The notes under the pieces are model-generated. The model had not been told where the DNA came from. It searched no databases and saw nothing but the letters and a program-made list of their open reading frames with translations. Position numbers and translations under genes: made by a program. A stretch of DNA of 36,744 nt from Candidatus Hydrogenedentota bacterium. GTDB lineage: Bacteria > Hydrogenedentota > Hydrogenedentia > Hydrogenedentales > JACPGD01. Of this stretch, positions 33,797-36,744 are shown one piece after another (position 1 is the stretch's first letter; every line of letters begins with the position of its first letter). Where the stretch lies: assembly GCA_016182645.1 (NCBI GenBank), contig JACPGD010000167.1, positions 1 through 36,744 of the forward strand. Reading direction: 5' to 3'.

Positions 33797-35506
33797 TTAG
33801 GGAAGGGACGTGACTTCCCGAAGTTCGGCCTGCGGCACGGGGGACGGCGGCGCTTGTACTCGGCTCAATTCAGGCGGGCGCGGCGAACCCTCGGCCGGGC
33901 CTGGGGAGAGCGCCCGGCCATTCTTGGAACTGGGCGACAGTTCGGGGGGAAGTTTATCCCCTTTCTTGTTCTTCGCGTTCTTGCGGCCATTGACCGGCTG
34001 CCGTGGCGGCGCGGGGGCGGTCTGGGCGGCTTCCGCCTCGAGGCACACTTTGATGTAAGTTGTGTCTTTAATAGCGGCGGCATTGCGCAATTCCAGAAAA
34101 CTCTCTTCCAGGTACGCAGACAACAACTCGACCTCGCCGCCGGCCTGTCCGTCGCCGGAGACCGTGATGAATAACTGCTGATCATAGCTGGTGATCGCGA
34201 AATCGACCCCCATCTCCAGACAGACCGGCAGGGTGGGATAAATGGCCTCCAGACGGTGTCCCATGAGGTATAGGGGCACCTGGGGCCCGGGAACATTGGT
34301 GCAAATGAGGTTTGCGGGAGGAACCGCCGTAAAGTAGCTGAGGATATTCTGGATGGAGGGACTGGAAATGGCGCCCAGACTCATCGCCTGGGTCATGGGC
34401 GGCAGCCCCTGCAGTGCCTCGAACATCAGGTTGACCGCACCGGCCAAGCGGGCCTCCTTCATTTCGTTCATCACATGGTGCACCGAATGAAGCCGCTCCA
34501 CGGGGTCGTCCAGGCGTAGCGGCACTTCCACGGGCAGGAAAGAAATCCGGTTCCCCAAGGCCCCGCGCTCCGTCTCTTCGCGGATGTTGACCGGGACCAG
34601 TATACGCATCGTCTGCGGCAGGCTCTTCAGTTTTTTCGCGGGGTGACGCACCAGGTAGCGACGCACGGCGGCCGTCACGATGGCCAGGGCCACGTCGTTC
34701 AGGGTGCCGCCGCAGATGGCGCGAATCGCGCGCGCTTCCGCAAAAGAAAACGTGCGCCAGGCGATGCGCCGTTCTTCGGTGAGGGTGCGGTTGAAAGGCA
34801 GTTTCGTGAGCGGCAGCAGGAAGTTGCCAATCGTCACGGCGAATTTCTGCGCGGCCTGCCGCACTTCTTCCGGCGAAAAGCCCTCGCCGAAGGCCACCAA
34901 ACCACGTTGCAGGCGTGTCCAATGCGCCACGCGCTCGGACAGATTGTCCCACAGCGCGTCGTAGAGGCGCATGCCGGCATCTGGCATGGGGCGCGGACGG
35001 TACGGCTCCGCTTTAATCTCTCGCGGGACCGGCACGGGATCGAAAAGCACTTGGGTCAAACCCACACCCGCGATGCCATCAACCATGCAATGATGGATCT
35101 TGAAGATGATGGCTGTCCGCTTGCCGGACAGGCCCTCCACATAGTGCAGCTCCCAGAGCGGCTTGTCGCGATCCAACGTCCCCGTGAAGATGCGCCCAGC
35201 CAGGTCCTTCAATTGTTCATCGCCGCCTGGGGCATCCAGTTTATGACGCAGCACGTGCTTGCGCGGCTCAAACTGGGGATCGTCCTCCCAGGTCGGATGG
35301 CCGAAATTCAGGGGTGCTGAAACGACCCGCTGGCGGTACCGCGGCACGAGATGAAGCCTCGATTTGAGGTAGAGCAAGAGGCTGCGGTAGGAGAAGTGTC
35401 CCTCGAAGACAAAAACGGCCCCCACGTTCATGGGCTGATTGTCTTGTTCCATATACAAGAACATCGCGTCGACTGCGCCCAGCCGCCGTTGAAGCTGTGC
35501 TTGCAC
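33797..35506 (-). CDS. Wax ester synthase/diacylglycerol acyltransferase (WS/DGAT)
   Basis: 569 residues. Bifunctional acyltransferase that esterifies acyl-CoA to fatty alcohols or diacylglycerol to make storage lipid. The catalytic HHxxxDG motif is HHCMVDG (His138, His139, Asp143, Gly144). N-terminal LGAVDAMFLYMEQDNQPMNVGA, PLWELHYVEG, GTLNDVALAIVTAAVRRYL, VPVNIRE, ALGNRISFLPV and CTNVPGPQVPLYLMG are all family marks. Residues from about 485 to the end form a Pro/Lys/Ser-rich tail that is extra to the family core of about 450-480. GTG 35506 is preceded by GAAAGGGGG; a hairpin (TCCCGC-acc-GCGGGA, 35524-35538) lies just upstream in the leader. Promoter at 35561-35589. Confidence 0.92.
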   Translation of the reverse strand: MQAQLQRRLGAVDAMFLYMEQDNQPMNVGAVFVFEGHFSYRSLLLYLKSRLHLVPRYRQRVVSAPLNFGHPTWEDDPQFEPRKHVLRHKLDAPGGDEQLKDLAGRIFTGTLDRDKPLWELHYVEGLSGKRTAIIFKIHHCMVDGIAGVGLTQVLFDPVPVPREIKAEPYRPRPMPDAGMRLYDALWDNLSERVAHWTRLQRGLVAFGEGFSPEEVRQAAQKFAVTIGNFLLPLTKLPFNRTLTEERRIAWRTFSFAEARAIRAICGGTLNDVALAIVTAAVRRYLVRHPAKKLKSLPQTMRILVPVNIREETERGALGNRISFLPVEVPLRLDDPVERLHSVHHVMNEMKEARLAGAVNLMFEALQGLPPMTQAMSLGAISSPSIQNILSYFTAVPPANLICTNVPGPQVPLYLMGHRLEAIYPTLPVCLEMGVDFAITSYDQQLFITVSGDGQAGGEVELLSAYLEESFLELRNAAAIKDTTYIKVCLEAEAAQTAPAPPRQPVNGRKNAKNKKGDKLPPELSPSSKNGRALSPGPAEGSPRPPELSRVQAPPSPVPQAELREVTSLP

Positions 35507-35560
35507 GGCAACCCCCTTTCAAATCCCGCACCGCGGGACGGTTCCCACGAAAGCCCTCTT

Positions 35561-35609
35561 ATTATAGGACCGTCCGCCCATTTACACAATAGGCAGCAGA
35601 TTGTAAACT
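35561..35609. promoter_or_regulatory. Overlapping divergent promoters of WS/DGAT and the thiolase-like gene
   Basis: Minus strand: -35 TTGTGT (35584-35589) and a perfect -10 TATAAT (35561-35566), 17-base spacer. Plus strand: -35 TTTACA (35581-35586) and -10 TAAACT (35604-35609), 17-base spacer. The two -35 boxes share bases 35584-35586, so the promoters are back-to-back and RNA polymerase probably cannot occupy both at once. Confidence 0.55.
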
Positions 35610-35696
35610 ACAGGCGACATCCTGGTTCCGCCCCGGGCGCCTGTTTGGGCAGGCCCAGAGCGGTTTTCGCATCGAGGATCTTAGAAAGGTTCCTGC

Positions 35697-36744
35697 ATGC
35701 CGGAGAGAGTGGCCATTTGCGCGGTGGCGCAGACGAAATTCGAAACCTGTAAGGCACGGCAGCGCGTACAGGGGCTGGTGTGGGAAGTCGTAAAGCAGGT
35801 CGTGGAGAGCACGGGGCTGGACTTCAGCGAGCGGGGCATCGAGGCGGCTGTGACCGTCTCTGACGATGTCTTCGATGCCCGGACGATTTCCGACAATGCG
35901 ATTACCGATGTCGTGGGCGCCCATTTGCGCGGCGAAGAGAAAGTCGCGGCGGACGGCGCGCAGGGCATCTACTATGCGCTCTCGACCATCCTTTCCGGGC
36001 ACCATGAAGTGATCCTCCTTGCCGGACACTGCAAGGAGTCGCAGGCCCAGAGCCGCAACATGATCACGCACTTGGCCTTTGACCCCTTCTTCACGCGGCC
36101 CGTCGGCCTCGACTATCTCAGCGCCGCGGCGCTGCAGGCCCGCAGCTATATGGAGCAGTCGAAAGTGAGCGAGGAACAGCTGGCCGACATCGTCGTGCGA
36201 GCGCGTCTGTGGGCGGCGAAGAACCCGGTGGCGCAAGAACAAGCACCGTTGACGCGCGAAGAGGTGCTGGCGTCGCCCTATGTTGCGGATCCGATTCGCG
36301 AGAAGTTCATGTATCCCGTTTCGGACGGCGCGATCGCCATGGTGCTCGCGAGTGAAACGCGGGCCCGCGAGATCTCGGACAGGCCCGTCTGGATCAGCGG
36401 CGCCGGCAATTGTTACGACGCCTTCCCGCTCGGCGAGCGCGACCTCACAGGCAACCTTGCGCTTGGCCGGGCAGCGGCGCGTGCCTTCCGCATGGCGGGC
36501 ATATGCTATCCCATTGCCGAACTCGACCTCATCGAGATTGCCGAGCAATACGCCCATCAACTGCTGCTCAGCGCCGAAGGGCTTGGGCTCTGCCCGCAGG
36601 GCGAAGGCGGGCGGTGGCTCGGTGACGGCGGGCCTGATCGTCAGCGCATCAATCTCTCCGGCGGGATGCTTGCCGGCAATCCGCTGATTCTGGGGGGCCT
36701 GGCCCGCGTGGCCGAGTGCGTGCTTCAACTTCGGGGCGAGGCGG
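35697..36744 (+). CDS. Thiolase-like (SCP-x/acetyl-CoA acetyltransferase family) protein, cut by the window end
   Basis: The frame is open from ATG 35697 (AAAGG 8 bases upstream) to the last base, 349 codons. It reads MPERVAICAVAQTKFE, then DGAQGIYYALSTILSGHHEV, LLAGHCKESQAQSRN, DYLSAAALQARSYMEQ, VADPIREKFMYPVSDGAIAM, AELDLIEIAEQYAHQ and INLSGGMLAGNPLILGGLAR. This is the thiolase fold of the non-specific lipid-transfer/archaeal-type branch. The position of the usual nucleophile (CASG) reads ADGAQG, so the N-terminal catalytic Cys appears absent; His of AEQYAHQ and the C-terminal GG motif region remain. It may be a structural or lipid-binding partner of another thiolase; such genes are usually followed by a second thiolase or an OB-fold DUF35 gene, which would lie beyond the window. 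Confidence 0.85.
   Translation, partial: MPERVAICAVAQTKFETCKARQRVQGLVWEVVKQVVESTGLDFSERGIEAAVTVSDDVFDARTISDNAITDVVGAHLRGEEKVAADGAQGIYYALSTILSGHHEVILLAGHCKESQAQSRNMITHLAFDPFFTRPVGLDYLSAAALQARSYMEQSKVSEEQLADIVVRARLWAAKNPVAQEQAPLTREEVLASPYVADPIREKFMYPVSDGAIAMVLASETRAREISDRPVWISGAGNCYDAFPLGERDLTGNLALGRAAARAFRMAGICYPIAELDLIEIAEQYAHQLLLSAEGLGLCPQGEGGRWLGDGGPDRQRINLSGGMLAGNPLILGGLARVAECVLQLRGEA

Noticed and set aside
35562-36728. Minus-strand open frame of about 388 codons at the right end
   Set aside because: The plus strand encodes a convincing thiolase-like protein over the same bases with a ribosome binding site and promoter; the minus frame is its shadow.

Overview
The window is GC-rich, densely coded bacterial chromosome from a Gram-negative, flagellated organism. 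The TolC/RND tripartite efflux genes and a lipid-A-synthase N-terminal-type membrane protein imply an outer membrane. Gene content (Tat-exported sugar isomerase-like protein, CxEHx6CxxC-type CzcB, tandem DUF502, WS/DGAT, thermophile-type aconitase) and the abundance of small intergenic repeats suggest a deep-branching lineage such as Hydrogenedentota or a PVC relative. This placement is an inference from gene style, not a proven assignment.

Layout. 1-953: the tail of an SDR that resembles DprE2, overlapping a UbiA-type decaprenyl-phosphate phosphoribosyltransferase (polyprenyl-phospho-arabinose route). 1032-3417: a hairpin repeat, a two-module hypothetical gene and fumC, both genes on the minus strand. 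3559-10354: a heavy-metal efflux operon with a promoter carrying a palindrome, a Cys-rich secreted peptide, then czcC, czcB and czcA. 10364-10598: a composite inverted-repeat element. 10673-13943 (minus): GT2 glycosyltransferase, tandem LAB_N membrane protein and GT-C-like membrane protein, probably a lipid-linked sugar transfer module. 14317-18074: a Tat-exported sugar isomerase-like protein, an AbrB/Doc toxin-antitoxin pair and a rhamnulokinase-like kinase. 18330-21711: ahcY (minus) and a divergent ABC1/UbiB kinase. 21764-23176 (minus): a tandem DUF502 membrane protein. 23410-26203: aconitase and a DtxR/MntR-type regulator. 26321-32980: a flagellar export and placement operon, fliQ-fliR-flhB-flhA-flhF-flhG, behind an AT-rich control region with three adjacent palindromes. 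33016-33792: a SAM methyltransferase. 33797-36744: a wax-ester synthase/DGAT divergent from a thiolase-like gene cut by the window end, with overlapping back-to-back promoters.

Three groups clearly work together: the czc operon exports divalent metals across the whole envelope; GT2/LAB_N/GT-C probably make, flip and use a polyprenyl-phosphate sugar; and the fli/flh operon builds the flagellar export gate (without fliO/fliP here) and sets flagellar position and number through FlhF/FlhG. fumC and acn are both TCA-cycle enzymes but are not in one operon. The intergenic spaces are unusually rich in dispersed hairpin repeats and degenerate GGAC-type short tandem repeats, some of which run into coding sequence. 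No rRNA, tRNA, CRISPR array, insertion sequence or prophage was seen.
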